NCBI GenBank assembly: GCA_031411495.1
Contig: JANOBD010000172.1
Span: forward strand, 1 to 64,000
Reading direction: 5' to 3'
Length of the DNA stretch: 64,000 bases
Source: JANOBD01 sp031411495
GTDB taxonomy: Bacteria; Planctomycetota; Phycisphaerae; Tepidisphaerales; Tepidisphaeraceae
This document shows positions 51,133-60,133 of the stretch, one piece after another (within the stretch, counting starts at the first letter, position 1; every line of letters begins with the position of its first letter). The translations under genes were made by a program, and so were the position numbers. The notes beneath the pieces were generated by a model. It worked only from the letters and a program-made list of their open reading frames with translations. It did no database searches and was not told the origin of the DNA.

Positions 51133-51669
51133 ATGGCGAGTTTCAAACCCGAATTGAGCAGCGACTTAATCGACTTCATCCGCGTTCAGCCGATTTTTTT
51201 CACGGCGAGTGGCACCGGCCGGGGCCGGATTAACCTCTCGCCAAAGGGGATCGATTCCTTCCGCGTACTCGACCCGAAAACCGTCTGCTATCTCGACTAC
51301 ATCGGTTCGGGCAACGAGACGGCCGCTCACATTCAGCACGATGGTCGGCTGACGATCATGTTCTGCAGCTTCGGAGAAAAGCCGCTCATCCTCCGACTAT
51401 ATGGCAAGGGCGATGTCATCCGCCCGGGTTGCCCCCGCTTCGTGGAACTTTCCAAGCTGTTCGACATGAAAGCCGGTGTGCGGCAGATCATCGCGCTCAC
51501 TATTGAATCGCTGCAGACCTCCTGCGGCTTCGGCGTGCCGGAGATGTCGCTGGTCCGCCACCGCGACACGCTGAATGAGTGGTGCGAGAAGAAGGGCCAG
51601 TCCGCACTGGTCGAGTACGAACGCGCCAAGAACCGCAGGAGCATCGACGGACTGCCGATCGCCGAGTGA
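51133..51669 (+). CDS. Pyridoxamine 5'-phosphate oxidase-like FMN-binding protein
   Basis: 178 residues. The split-barrel pattern is seen as SDLIDFIRVQPIFFTASG...GRINLSPKGIDSFRVLDPKTVCYLDYIGSGNETAAH and RLTIMFCSFGEKPLILRLYGKGDVI. Members bind FMN, F420 or heme, and many are general stress or oxidoreductase proteins. The chosen ATG (51133) starts at the domain. The frame is open upstream through 50791 but is not like the family. The ATG has no strong ribosome-binding site. Confidence 0.88.
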   Translation: MASFKPELSSDLIDFIRVQPIFFTASGTGRGRINLSPKGIDSFRVLDPKTVCYLDYIGSGNETAAHIQHDGRLTIMFCSFGEKPLILRLYGKGDVIRPGCPRFVELSKLFDMKAGVRQIIALTIESLQTSCGFGVPEMSLVRHRDTLNEWCEKKGQSALVEYERAKNRRSIDGLPIAE

Positions 51670-51829
51670 ATCGCCTTAGGACAGTCCCTGGCTTGGCGTT
51701 CCGGCTTCACTCGGATCGCGACGTCTCCTGCGCTGAGAATTCGCTCTGGCATTTTGTACTTCGCTTGGCGACCATAACCGCCTCAGGCCGGAATGCGCCG
51801 GCAACGGTCAGACCTAGGGAGGAACCAAC

Positions 51830-53032
51830 GTGTCGACTTCGACGGAACAGAAGGTCAGCGTCGCCTGCACACATTGCGGCAAGATTCTCAAGGCGCCATC
51901 GAGTTGGATTGGGAAAAGTCTCAAGTGTCCCGGCTGCGGCAAAACGTTCAGCGCCAAGCGGTCGGGTATGCCAGCGCCCGCGGCCATGGTGCACCCTTCG
52001 CCCGGGGTGAAGCCGCAGGCAAACTTCGTCGAAGACCGCAAAGGCACCAGCGAGTTGAAGGCCATGATGATCGGCCTGGGCATCGCCGCTGCGTGCATCG
52101 CGATCTCGCTGATCGTCTATGCGACGCTCGGTCCCAAAATCCCAACAAGGCTCAACTTCCTCTCCGTGTTGGTCGGCCCGTTTGTTGGTGCGGGTTTTTA
52201 CCTGGGATATCGGCGTGCCGACGCCGCGATGGGATTCATCATCGCCATGCTCGTGCTCGGCACGATCGTGTACGGCCGATATCTCGCGTTCTCGCACGTC
52301 GCCGACGACATGACTTCTGAAATGACGGTGAACGAACTCTCGGGCCCGAAATCCGTCGCGTTTCAGGACGCGTTCGAAGAACAATCGGCAAACCTCAAGG
52401 AATACACCGAAGACGAAGACCCGGAAGGCGAGAAAGCGACCGCCGACCGCGCCAAACTCCGACGGCAGTTGATCAAGGAGATCGACCAGATGCCGGAGGC
52501 GTCGATCCGGCAGAAGATTCTGGAGATGGACGCAAAGGCGATCGACGGTTACGTCGAGGAGGTCGTCTTCGCCCGAACGATCAACGAGATGGGTTACTCC
52601 ACCGATCGCGCGCCCGGCTACGTGTACGACGGCGCTTCCCGAGCGACTTCCGAGAAGATCGCCAAATTGAAGCCGGAAGAAAAGAAGAAGATGTACCTCG
52701 ACGGCCGCGAGAAGGCCCTCCGCGAAAAACTGCCTGAAACGATGGCAGAGTTGGAGATCGCGCGATCGGGCAAAGATCCTGCCGGCGGAGTCGATCCGGC
52801 GATCGTGGCGCAAAAGAAGAAACTGGTCGACGCGATGAAAGTCGACGAGATGATCGTGCAGGATAAGGTGGTCGACGCGGAGCGCTGGCAGCTCTCGATC
52901 CAGAATCTGAAGGATACGGGCGCGAAAGTCGTCACCGGCTTTTCGTTCCTCAGCTGGGGAAGCATTGTCGCGACGATGGCATCCTTCGGGCTTGCCTACA
53001 CCGCCGCCACCGGCGGAAAGTTTAAAGACTGA
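51830..53032 (+). CDS. Zinc-ribbon membrane protein, layout like 14270-15115
   Basis: 400 residues. The GTG start at 51830 has AGGGAGG eight bases upstream. An N-terminal zinc ribbon (VACTHCGKILKAPSSWIGKSLKCPGCGKTF) with two CxxC pairs closely matches the one in the 14270 gene. Two or three membrane helices (about 75-98, 106-124, 130-148) follow, then a long charged helical part with many E and K (about 160-360), and a final hydrophobic helix. Function unknown; the shared ribbon suggests a paralogous family. It lies 160 bases after the PNPOx gene. Confidence 0.8.
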   Translation: MSTSTEQKVSVACTHCGKILKAPSSWIGKSLKCPGCGKTFSAKRSGMPAPAAMVHPSPGVKPQANFVEDRKGTSELKAMMIGLGIAAACIAISLIVYATLGPKIPTRLNFLSVLVGPFVGAGFYLGYRRADAAMGFIIAMLVLGTIVYGRYLAFSHVADDMTSEMTVNELSGPKSVAFQDAFEEQSANLKEYTEDEDPEGEKATADRAKLRRQLIKEIDQMPEASIRQKILEMDAKAIDGYVEEVVFARTINEMGYSTDRAPGYVYDGASRATSEKIAKLKPEEKKKMYLDGREKALREKLPETMAELEIARSGKDPAGGVDPAIVAQKKKLVDAMKVDEMIVQDKVVDAERWQLSIQNLKDTGAKVVTGFSFLSWGSIVATMASFGLAYTAATGGKFKD

Positions 53033-53082
53033 CTCCGGCAGGACGATTGGCGTTGCGAGGGAAGCGCTTTACCCTTCGGGCG

Positions 53083-54162
53083 ATGAAGCGATCCAGCTTT
53101 CTGCCGGGCCAACCTTGGCCAGACGACCGCGGCGTCCATCTCAACGCCCATGGCGCCGGCCTGCTCGAGCATGGGGGCGCCTACTATCTCTTCGGCGAGC
53201 ACAAAATCTCCGGCAAGATCGGCAACAGCGCGCAGGTCGGCGTTCACTGCTACCGTTCGACCGACCTCTACAACTGGACGGACGCGGGCATCGCGCTTGC
53301 GGTCTCCGACGATCCTGCGAGCGATATCGTCCGCGGCTGCGTGATCGAGCGCCCGAAGGTGATCTACAACCGCAAGACGAAGCAGTTCGTGATGTTCTTC
53401 CACCTCGAACTCAAAGGGCAGGGCTATCATGCCGCGCGGACGGCCATCGCAACCGCCGAAAAGCCCGAAGGACCTTACGCTTTTAAGCGCTCGCTCCGGC
53501 CCAACGCCGGGTACTGGCCGATCGGCTTCGATGAGGCGACGAAGTTAAAGACATTCGTCTGTGAGCAACATCCGACGCATGAACAGGTCGTCGAAGGCGT
53601 CTTCTGCCAGCGCGACCACGCCGGCGGACAAATGGCGCGCGACATGACGCTCTTTCTCGATGACGACCAGAAGGCGTACCTCGTCTGCAGCGCAGAAGAG
53701 AATTACACGCTCAACGTCCACGAACTCACCGACGACTACCTCGATTTCACCGGCCGATACGCCCGCATCCTGCCCGGGGGCCACAACGAAGCGCCGGCGA
53801 TTTTCAAACACAACGGCAGGTACCACCTCCTCGCCAGCGGCTGCACCGGATGGGCACCGAACGCGGCCCGCAGCGCAAGCGCTCCGCACATCTTCGGCCC
53901 GTGGACGCCGGGCGGCAATCCCTGCGTCGGCACGAACTCGCACACCGGCATGGGACCGGAGCTGACATTCGGCGCCCAGAGCACGTACATCCAGCCGATG
54001 CCGGGATCGCAGGGACGGTTCATCGCGCTCTTTGATCTGTGGACGCCGGAGAATCCGATCGAGGGTGGTTATGTGTGGCTGCCTTGTGATGTCGTGAACG
54101 GACGGATGCGGATCGAGTGGCACGATGAGTGGACGATCGGGCCTGGGTCTGCTTACTTGTGA
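53083..54162 (+). CDS. GH43-like glycoside hydrolase (cytoplasmic)
   Basis: 359 residues. The five-bladed beta-propeller pattern is clear in the repeats DRGVHLNAHGAGLLEHGGAYYLFGEHK, IERPKVIYNRKTKQFVMFFH, ARDMTLFLDDDQKAYLVCSAE, NEAPAIFKHNGRYHLLASGCTGW and STYIQPMPGSQGRFIALFDLW. The opening resembles GH43 galactanase-like subfamilies (NAHGGGILYH-type), but the subfamily and substrate are unproven. There is no signal peptide, so it acts in the cytoplasm on imported oligosaccharides, or the start is wrong. An in-frame TTG at 53047 is less likely. The aldo/keto reductase follows 23 bases later, in the same operon. Confidence 0.85.
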   Translation: MKRSSFLPGQPWPDDRGVHLNAHGAGLLEHGGAYYLFGEHKISGKIGNSAQVGVHCYRSTDLYNWTDAGIALAVSDDPASDIVRGCVIERPKVIYNRKTKQFVMFFHLELKGQGYHAARTAIATAEKPEGPYAFKRSLRPNAGYWPIGFDEATKLKTFVCEQHPTHEQVVEGVFCQRDHAGGQMARDMTLFLDDDQKAYLVCSAEENYTLNVHELTDDYLDFTGRYARILPGGHNEAPAIFKHNGRYHLLASGCTGWAPNAARSASAPHIFGPWTPGGNPCVGTNSHTGMGPELTFGAQSTYIQPMPGSQGRFIALFDLWTPENPIEGGYVWLPCDVVNGRMRIEWHDEWTIGPGSAYL

Positions 54163-54185
54163 AGCGTTCAGCTGCAAGGTGGAGA

Positions 54186-55139
54186 ATGAACCGAAGGAAA
54201 ATCTCAGGAACAGACCTGAACGCGTCGCAGATGTGCCTCGGAACGGCGAACTTCGGCGCGCAGGGCGCAGACGTTGCTCGGCGCGTCTACGACACCTTCC
54301 GCGGCGCCGGCGGGAACTTCTTCGATTGCGCACACATCTACGCCTGCTGGCGGGACCAACTGGGGCTCCCGGAGCGACTTCTCGGCGAGTTCATCCGCGG
54401 TGAGCGGCGCGACGATCTCGTCATCGCCACGAAGGGCGGCCATCCGCATTTCAAGGGCTACCCCAAGCCCGATCCGTACATTTCTGCAGAAACGATCCGC
54501 AGCGACGTCGATGAGTGCCGCGGGCGGCTCGGCATCGAACGGCTCGACTTGTTTTATCTGCACCGCGACGACGAGCGCATGAGCGTAAACGAGATTGTCG
54601 ACATCGTTGCAGGCGAAGTGGCGCGCGGCGCGGTACAGCATCTCGGCGCCAGCAACTGGACTGTCGCCCGCATCGCTGCCGCGAATGCATACGCGCAGCG
54701 CGCGGGCAAGCCGCCGTTCGTCATCAGCCAGCCGATGTGGAACCTTGGACATGTTTCCCAGCCCGCCAGCGACGCGACGATGATCTGCCTGAACGATCGC
54801 GCCGACGACATCGCCTGGCACGCGGCGACGAAACTGCCGGTCGCATGCTATACGCCGACGGCACAGGGATACTTCGCGGATAACGGCCGGGCCCCGAAAC
54901 GCTACGAAAACGACGTGAGTCGGGCGCGGCTGACACGTTGTCGCCACGTCGCGGCGGATCTCGGTAGAACGCCCGGCCAGGTCGCGCTCGCGTGGCTGAT
55001 GAATCAGGCGTTCGACGTCTACCCGGTCCTGGGCACGCAGGATGTCACCCACCTGAACGATGCGCTTGGCGCGACCGAGATCAAGCTCGATGCCTCAACG
55101 CGGAATTGGATCGCCGACGGCCAAACAGATCCGCTCTGA
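54186..55139 (+). CDS. Aldo/keto reductase
   Basis: 317 residues, TIM barrel. NFFDCAHIYACW carries the catalytic Asp and Tyr, DLVIATKGG the Lys, and LDLFYLHRDD the His. VQHLGASNW is also typical. NADPH-dependent reduction of an aldehyde or sugar is expected; the substrate is unknown. The start ATG at 54186 has AAGGTGGAG immediately before it, and it is 23 bases after the hydrolase, so the two genes are likely translated from one transcript. Confidence 0.93.
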   Translation: MNRRKISGTDLNASQMCLGTANFGAQGADVARRVYDTFRGAGGNFFDCAHIYACWRDQLGLPERLLGEFIRGERRDDLVIATKGGHPHFKGYPKPDPYISAETIRSDVDECRGRLGIERLDLFYLHRDDERMSVNEIVDIVAGEVARGAVQHLGASNWTVARIAAANAYAQRAGKPPFVISQPMWNLGHVSQPASDATMICLNDRADDIAWHAATKLPVACYTPTAQGYFADNGRAPKRYENDVSRARLTRCRHVAADLGRTPGQVALAWLMNQAFDVYPVLGTQDVTHLNDALGATEIKLDASTRNWIADGQTDPL

Positions 55140-55293
55140 TATCACAATCCGCAGCCATGCAGTGGAGGTCTGCCGACGACGTATCGCCTTCCGCAGGCGA
55201 GTGAGTTTGCCGATCAGGGGCGAGCTCGCGGGTGCTACCAAGTCCTTCGCGAGCACGGTCCGGATGACAGAGTGTTTCCGGCCACGCCGACTC

Positions 55294-55761
55294 CTAAAGC
55301 AGACCCAGTTCAAGCAATGCCGATTCGCTCATGCGCGAGCGGTCCCAAGGCGGCGACCAGACGAGTTCGACCTTGGCGCTCTCCACACCGGGCACGCCGG
55401 CGATGCGCCGTTCAACTTCTCCCGGCAAGGTGCCCGCGACCGGACAGGCCGGCGCGGTCAGCGTCATCTGGATCTTCACGTTGAAGTCGGCGTCCACGGC
55501 GATGTCATAGATCAGGCCGAGGTCGTACAAGTTCACCGGGAGTTCGGGATCGTATATGGTTTGCAGTGTCTCGATGACGCGCTCGCGGACGATCTTCTGA
55601 TCTTCGCTCATCGAGCTGTCCAGCGCACGGGAGATCAGCGACTCGTTCGGCGATGCCGGCGTGGGCAGGGGGGTGGGGCTCGGCATCGATCGGCGAATCT
55701 CCTCGACCTTCGGATTGACCTGCTGAAGGCTGACAGGCTTTTTCGATTCGGCGTCGCTCAT
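55294..55761 (-). CDS. sufT: SufT-like protein (MIP18/DUF59 family)
   Basis: 155 residues. The first ~50 residues are Pro/Ser-rich; the DUF59 domain (about 55-155) has VIETLQTIYDPELPVNLYDLGLIYDIAV and MTLTAPACPVAGTLPGEVERRIAGVPGVESAKVELVWSPPW, with the conserved Cys of the family. It helps mature iron-sulfur proteins. It is the last gene of the SUF cluster: its start overlaps the stop of sufSE by four bases (ATGA). The start at 55761 was chosen at this overlap. Confidence 0.93.
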   Translation of the reverse strand: MSDAESKKPVSLQQVNPKVEEIRRSMPSPTPLPTPASPNESLISRALDSSMSEDQKIVRERVIETLQTIYDPELPVNLYDLGLIYDIAVDADFNVKIQMTLTAPACPVAGTLPGEVERRIAGVPGVESAKVELVWSPPWDRSRMSESALLELGLL

Positions 55762-57542
55762 GCCGCATCTCCAGTCGAAGTTCCCGGGTGTACGAGCGAG
55801 CCGGAGAGGTTGCGGATGCGCGAGACCATCCCGGCGAGTCCATTCCGTCGACCCATGGACAGATGATGGGTCAGGCCCAGCCTGGCGAAAAATGCATCGA
55901 CATCGAAGCCGAGGATGTCGCCCGCGCGCTGGCCGGAGAAAATCGAAAGCAGAATCGCGATCAGCCCGTTGACGATGAAGGCGTCGCTCTCGGCAGCGAG
56001 GTCGATGCGATCGACGCTGCCCGGTTGCTTGCGAGCGACCATATACACCGTGCTTTGGCAACCGTGGACGCGGTGTGGCTCGATCTTCATCGCCATCGGA
56101 AGAGGAGCGATCTTCTTGCCGAGGTCGATCATGTAATCGTGCCGCTGTTCCCAGTCGTCGAAAAGGGCGAAATCATCGAGGATCATCTGCGACGCCTCGC
56201 CGACACTCGACGCCGATGCCGGCGCGAACACCAGGTCGCTCGCCGCAGACGGCGCGGGTGTTGAGCCGAGCGCGGCTCGGATCTTCCGAATCGCGGCAAC
56301 CAGGCGATCGACATCGGCCCGCGTGTTGTAGAGCGAGAACGACGCGCGGGTCGTTCCCGGCAGGCCGAGACGTTCCATCAGCGGCATGCAGCAGTGATGT
56401 CCGGTCCGAACGGCGACGCCCTCGCCGTCGAGCAGCGTGCCGAGCGTGTGATGATCCAGCGCAGGGCTGGTCATCACGAAACTGATGATGGGGGCCTTGT
56501 GCGCGGCGGTGCCGACGATGCGCAGGCCGGGAATCGATGAGAGCTGCGCGGTCGCGTAGGCCAGGAGGTCCGCTTCGTGTCGATCGACGGCGGCGCGGTC
56601 CAGCGCGGTGACATAGTCGATCGCAACGCCGAGACCGATGACCCCGGCGATGTCTGGGGTGCCGGCCTCAAACTTGTTCGGGAGCTCGGCGTAGGTCGTT
56701 TTGTCGAAGGACACCGCGCGGATCATGTCGCCGCCGCCTTGATACGGCGGCATCGCTTCCAGCAGCTCGCGTCGGCCCCACAACACTCCCGTGCCGGTCG
56801 GACCAAAGAGCTTGTGGCCGCTGAAGATGTAGAAGTCGCAGCCCAGCGCCTGCACATCGACGGGTCCGTGGCCGACCATCTGCGCGCCGTCCACGAGGAC
56901 CCTGGCGCCGACCTTCCGCGCCGCAGCGACGATACGGCGGACATCAATGATCGTGCCCAGCGCGTTGCTCGCATGCGTGACAGAAACGATTTTCGTCCTG
57001 GGAGAGAGCAAGCCGTCGATCGCGTCGTAACGAAGCTCGCCGGTGTCGTCGATGGGAATCACCTTCAGGATAAGACCGCGCTCTTGTGCCGCGATCTGCC
57101 AGGGAACGATGTTGCTGTGGTGTTCGAGAGCCGAGATCAGGATCTCGTCTCCCGGCCGGCAAGCGAGCCTGCTGAACGATTGCGCGACAAGGTTGACGCT
57201 TTCCGTCGTGCCCCGGGTGAAGATGACTTCGTTCTTGTGTGGCGCATTGAGGAATCGCTGAACCTTTCGGCGCGTCTGCTCGAAGAGGTCTGTCGCGTGC
57301 TGTGATAGGTGATGCACCGCGCGATGAATATTCGCGTTCGACTCGCGGTAATAGCGGTCCATCGCGTCGATCACGACAGCGGGCTTTTGTGTCGTGGCGC
57401 CGTTGTCAAGGTAAACCAGCGGCTTGCCATGCACCGAGGCCGCGAGCAGCGGGAAATCGGCGCGGGCACGCGCAACATCGAAATTGCCGGGAGAATCTTC
57501 AATCACACCTCGATCATATGCGCTTGCGGCGGGCCTGACCAT
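55758..57542 (-). CDS. sufS: SufS cysteine desulfurase fused to SufE
   Basis: 594 residues. Residues ~20-430 are SufS: YLDNGATTQKP at the start, the PLP lysine in FSGHKLFGPTGTG and the active-site Cys in RTGHHCCMP (two adjacent Cys where most SufS have HHCAQP). After a ~25-residue Ala/Ser-rich linker, residues ~455-590 are SufE: MILDDFALFDDWEQRHDYMIDLGKKI with VHGCQSTVYM carrying the sulfur-accepting Cys. SufS frees sulfur from cysteine and SufE passes it to SufBCD, so the fusion joins donor and acceptor in one chain. It belongs to the SUF cluster with sufT after it, overlapping by four bases. Confidence 0.95.
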   Translation of the reverse strand: MVRPAASAYDRGVIEDSPGNFDVARARADFPLLAASVHGKPLVYLDNGATTQKPAVVIDAMDRYYRESNANIHRAVHHLSQHATDLFEQTRRKVQRFLNAPHKNEVIFTRGTTESVNLVAQSFSRLACRPGDEILISALEHHSNIVPWQIAAQERGLILKVIPIDDTGELRYDAIDGLLSPRTKIVSVTHASNALGTIIDVRRIVAAARKVGARVLVDGAQMVGHGPVDVQALGCDFYIFSGHKLFGPTGTGVLWGRRELLEAMPPYQGGGDMIRAVSFDKTTYAELPNKFEAGTPDIAGVIGLGVAIDYVTALDRAAVDRHEADLLAYATAQLSSIPGLRIVGTAAHKAPIISFVMTSPALDHHTLGTLLDGEGVAVRTGHHCCMPLMERLGLPGTTRASFSLYNTRADVDRLVAAIRKIRAALGSTPAPSAASDLVFAPASASSVGEASQMILDDFALFDDWEQRHDYMIDLGKKIAPLPMAMKIEPHRVHGCQSTVYMVARKQPGSVDRIDLAAESDAFIVNGLIAILLSIFSGQRAGDILGFDVDAFFARLGLTHHLSMGRRNGLAGMVSRIRNLSGSLVHPGTSTGDAA

Positions 57543-57554
57543 GAGACATCGTCT

Positions 57555-58574
57555 TCAGCCGCGAAGACTCGGAACAAACTGCACTTTCAGGCTCTGTCCT
57601 GCGGCAAAGGCGTTAAAGCCTTCCTCAAAACGCTCCAGCGGCAGGGTGTGGCTGACCAGCGGCCCGATGTCGATCACCCCGGATGACAGCAGCGCGATCG
57701 CCGGCTCGAAAGTGTAGCAGAGCGCGAAACTGCCCAGGATCGTCCAATCGTTTTTGAACACCTTGAACGGCTCGATGGAAACCGTCTTCCCGCGCGGCGC
57801 GACGCCGAACTGGAGGAAACGTCCGTACGGACGCAGATAGTCGAACGCTTTCTCGATCACCGCAGGCACGCCTGTCGCGTCCGCCACCACAGGAAACCCG
57901 TCCGGCGCGAGATCGCGAAGCGTCTGCGCCGTCGAATCATCGGCCGGTACCGTATGCGTCGCGCCGAGTTTCCTGGCGAGGTCGAGACGATGCGCCCGCT
58001 TTTCGACGACGACCACCCGGCTCGCGCCGCGGTGTTTGAGCATCTGCATGAGCAGGAGCCCGATCGGCCCGGTGCCGAAGAGCAGAACATCGTCGCCGGC
58101 GTCGAGCTTCAAACGATCCAGTGCATGGACGACGCAGGAGAGCGGCTCGATAAACGCCGCGCCGGCGTCGTCGATCGAATCGGGCACCTTGTAGGCGAGA
58201 CGCGCCGGCGCCGCGACAAACTCCGCGAATCCGCCCTGACGCGTGATGCCGATTCCCTGCCAGTTCTTACATTGGTTGTTCTGGAGCCGGCGGCAGAAGT
58301 CGCAGTGACCGCAGTCGATGTTCGGGTCAACGGCAACGCGGTCGCCGGTCTTGAGCCACGTCACCGCGCGGCCGACTTCGACGACATCTCCCACGAATTC
58401 GTGGCCGGGCACGAGCGGGAACCTGGAGAGGTACTCGTTGCGGTGGATGTGAACGTCGGTTCCGCAAAGGCCGGCACAGCGGATCTTCACAACGACTTCG
58501 TCGGGAGCACACTTGGGCTCGGGAATGTTGCGAAGCTCGATCGACTGAGCCGCCGGAAAGGTGATGGCACGCAT
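57555..58574 (-). CDS. Zinc-dependent alcohol dehydrogenase (medium-chain, sorbitol/threonine type)
   Basis: 339 residues. Catalytic zinc CAGLCGTDVH and VPGHEFVGDVVEVG, structural zinc cluster CGHCDFCRRLQNNQC, Rossmann motif LLFGTGPIGLLLMQML. NAD(P)-dependent oxidation of a polyol or similar is expected. It sits between sufSE and sufD on the same strand, with gaps of 12 and 63 bases, so it is probably co-transcribed with the SUF genes. A link to iron-sulfur assembly is not obvious. The start at 58574 is preferred to an in-frame upstream one. Confidence 0.93.
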   Translation of the reverse strand: MRAITFPAAQSIELRNIPEPKCAPDEVVVKIRCAGLCGTDVHIHRNEYLSRFPLVPGHEFVGDVVEVGRAVTWLKTGDRVAVDPNIDCGHCDFCRRLQNNQCKNWQGIGITRQGGFAEFVAAPARLAYKVPDSIDDAGAAFIEPLSCVVHALDRLKLDAGDDVLLFGTGPIGLLLMQMLKHRGASRVVVVEKRAHRLDLARKLGATHTVPADDSTAQTLRDLAPDGFPVVADATGVPAVIEKAFDYLRPYGRFLQFGVAPRGKTVSIEPFKVFKNDWTILGSFALCYTFEPAIALLSSGVIDIGPLVSHTLPLERFEEGFNAFAAGQSLKVQFVPSLRG

Positions 58575-58637
58575 CCCTCCATCGTAATGCAATGCACGCC
58601 CCGTCAAGTTCGGATGAATCCCGATGCGACGAATCGA

Positions 58638-60014
58638 TCAGTAGACGACATCGTCATCGTGCGCGCCCAGTTCCTGGATCCGGAAATCGCTCGGGAGGCC
58701 CTGCTGGCCGGCCATCCATGTTTCGAGGCGATTGCGGACGGGGTCAACCTTGATTCGCCGTGTCACATCCGCCGCGAATGCGTAGATCAGCACCTGTTTC
58801 GCCTGCTGCGCACTCAGCCCGCGCGTCTGCAGGTAGAAGAGCATGCCGTCATCCAGCGGGCCGGTCGTAGAGCCGTGGGTGCACTTCACGTCATCGGCGT
58901 AAATCTCGAGCGCGGGCTGGCTGTTCATCTGGGCGTCGTCGCTGAGTAGGAGCGTTTTGCTGCTCTGCTTGGCATCCGTCTTTTGCGCGACGTCATGCAC
59001 GTAGATCTTGCCCTTGAAAATTCCTTGTGATTTGCCGTCGAGGATATGCTTGTAGAGTTCGTAGCTAGGGCAGTTCGGGTAGGTGTGTTCGAGTAGCGTG
59101 TGGTTGTCGACGAATTGCGTGCCGCCGATCATGGTCAGGCCGTTGAGTACGCTGTAGCTGTGCTCGCCGTTGAGCTTAACGGTGATGTCGTTGCGGGTGA
59201 TCGCGCTGCCGATCGAAGCGTTGTGATCGATGAACTGCGTGCTCCGGCCGATGATCACATCCATCGTCGAGACGTGATAGGCATCCAGCGACTCCTGGTT
59301 GAGCTTGTAATGGTCGACGATCGCGTCATTGCCGATCACGATCTCGGTCACCACGTTGGTCAGAGAGGTCCGCTTGGTTCCACTAAAGGTCGTGCTGGCG
59401 TAGCTCTGCACAATCGTCGCCTGTGCGGCATCCTCGATCACGACGAGGATCCGCGGATAGTTAGCCGTCGGGATCTCGTCCGGCGTGGAGATGCAGACGA
59501 TGTGGATCGGCTTTTCGATCACGCTGCCGCGCTTGACGTGAATAAAGACGCCGCCGTCGAGGTTCGCCTGGTTGAGCGCGACGAATGGATTTGATTCTGC
59601 CTTGGCGCGATTGGCGAGACTCGCTTTGACGAGTTCCGCATGCGGGCCGGCATAGGCGCTGGCGAGCGGCGTGACGGTCAGGCCGGCAGGGAGGTTTTCG
59701 AGTTGTGTCAGCTTGGCCGAGAAGTGGCCATTGGTGAGGACGATCTCGATCGCATCCTGGCCGAACGTGTATTCGTCGTAGACGCTGTGCGCCGCCGACT
59801 CATCCGCGATGGCAGGCTTCCACTCGGTCTCGACGATCGGGCGGAGGTTCGTGAAGCGCCAAGCTTCGAGCTTCTCGTCGGTGGGGTAGCCCGATTCTTC
59901 GAACCGGCGCGCACCGCTCTTGCGAAGTTCTTCCACCCAGACCGGACCGGTCGGGAGCTTTGCGAGAAGGGGCTTCTTTTGTTTCGTTCGATCGTTCATC
60001 ATCAACTGCGTCAT
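58638..60014 (-). CDS. sufD: SUF scaffold protein SufD
   Basis: 458 residues. The N-terminal helical part is followed by the right-handed beta-helix core (about 160-390), with family features such as KPIHIVCIST, VDNHTLLEHTYPNCPSYELYKHILDG and CTHGSTTGPLDDGMLFYLQTRGLS, including the Cys-His pair. It forms the SufBC2D scaffold with SufB and SufC. Located between sufC and the dehydrogenase. The start MTQLMMNDR has two further in-frame Met codons nearby, so the exact start may shift by a few residues. Confidence 0.96.
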   Translation of the reverse strand: MTQLMMNDRTKQKKPLLAKLPTGPVWVEELRKSGARRFEESGYPTDEKLEAWRFTNLRPIVETEWKPAIADESAAHSVYDEYTFGQDAIEIVLTNGHFSAKLTQLENLPAGLTVTPLASAYAGPHAELVKASLANRAKAESNPFVALNQANLDGGVFIHVKRGSVIEKPIHIVCISTPDEIPTANYPRILVVIEDAAQATIVQSYASTTFSGTKRTSLTNVVTEIVIGNDAIVDHYKLNQESLDAYHVSTMDVIIGRSTQFIDHNASIGSAITRNDITVKLNGEHSYSVLNGLTMIGGTQFVDNHTLLEHTYPNCPSYELYKHILDGKSQGIFKGKIYVHDVAQKTDAKQSSKTLLLSDDAQMNSQPALEIYADDVKCTHGSTTGPLDDGMLFYLQTRGLSAQQAKQVLIYAFAADVTRRIKVDPVRNRLETWMAGQQGLPSDFRIQELGAHDDDVVY

Positions 60015-60133
60015 TTATCTACCTTCTCAAACGTCTTATCAAACGCGAAGCCGCGAAGTTCGGACGCGAAGAACACATTCATGGAAAAACGCATCTCTTC
60101 GCGTCTTCCATCGCGCCTTCACGTTTCAATCTC

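Noticed and set aside
55224..55254. Possible terminator of the suf cluster (7-bp stem, 17-base loop)
   Set aside because: The stem is short, the loop is long and there is no T run; not strong enough to list as a feature.
60015..60133. Stretch of CGAAG/TTCGCG words between sufD and sufC as a gene or regulator
   Set aside because: It resembles dispersed intergenic TTCGCG-rich sequence and holds no open frame with a start signal; interesting only as a possible repeat.
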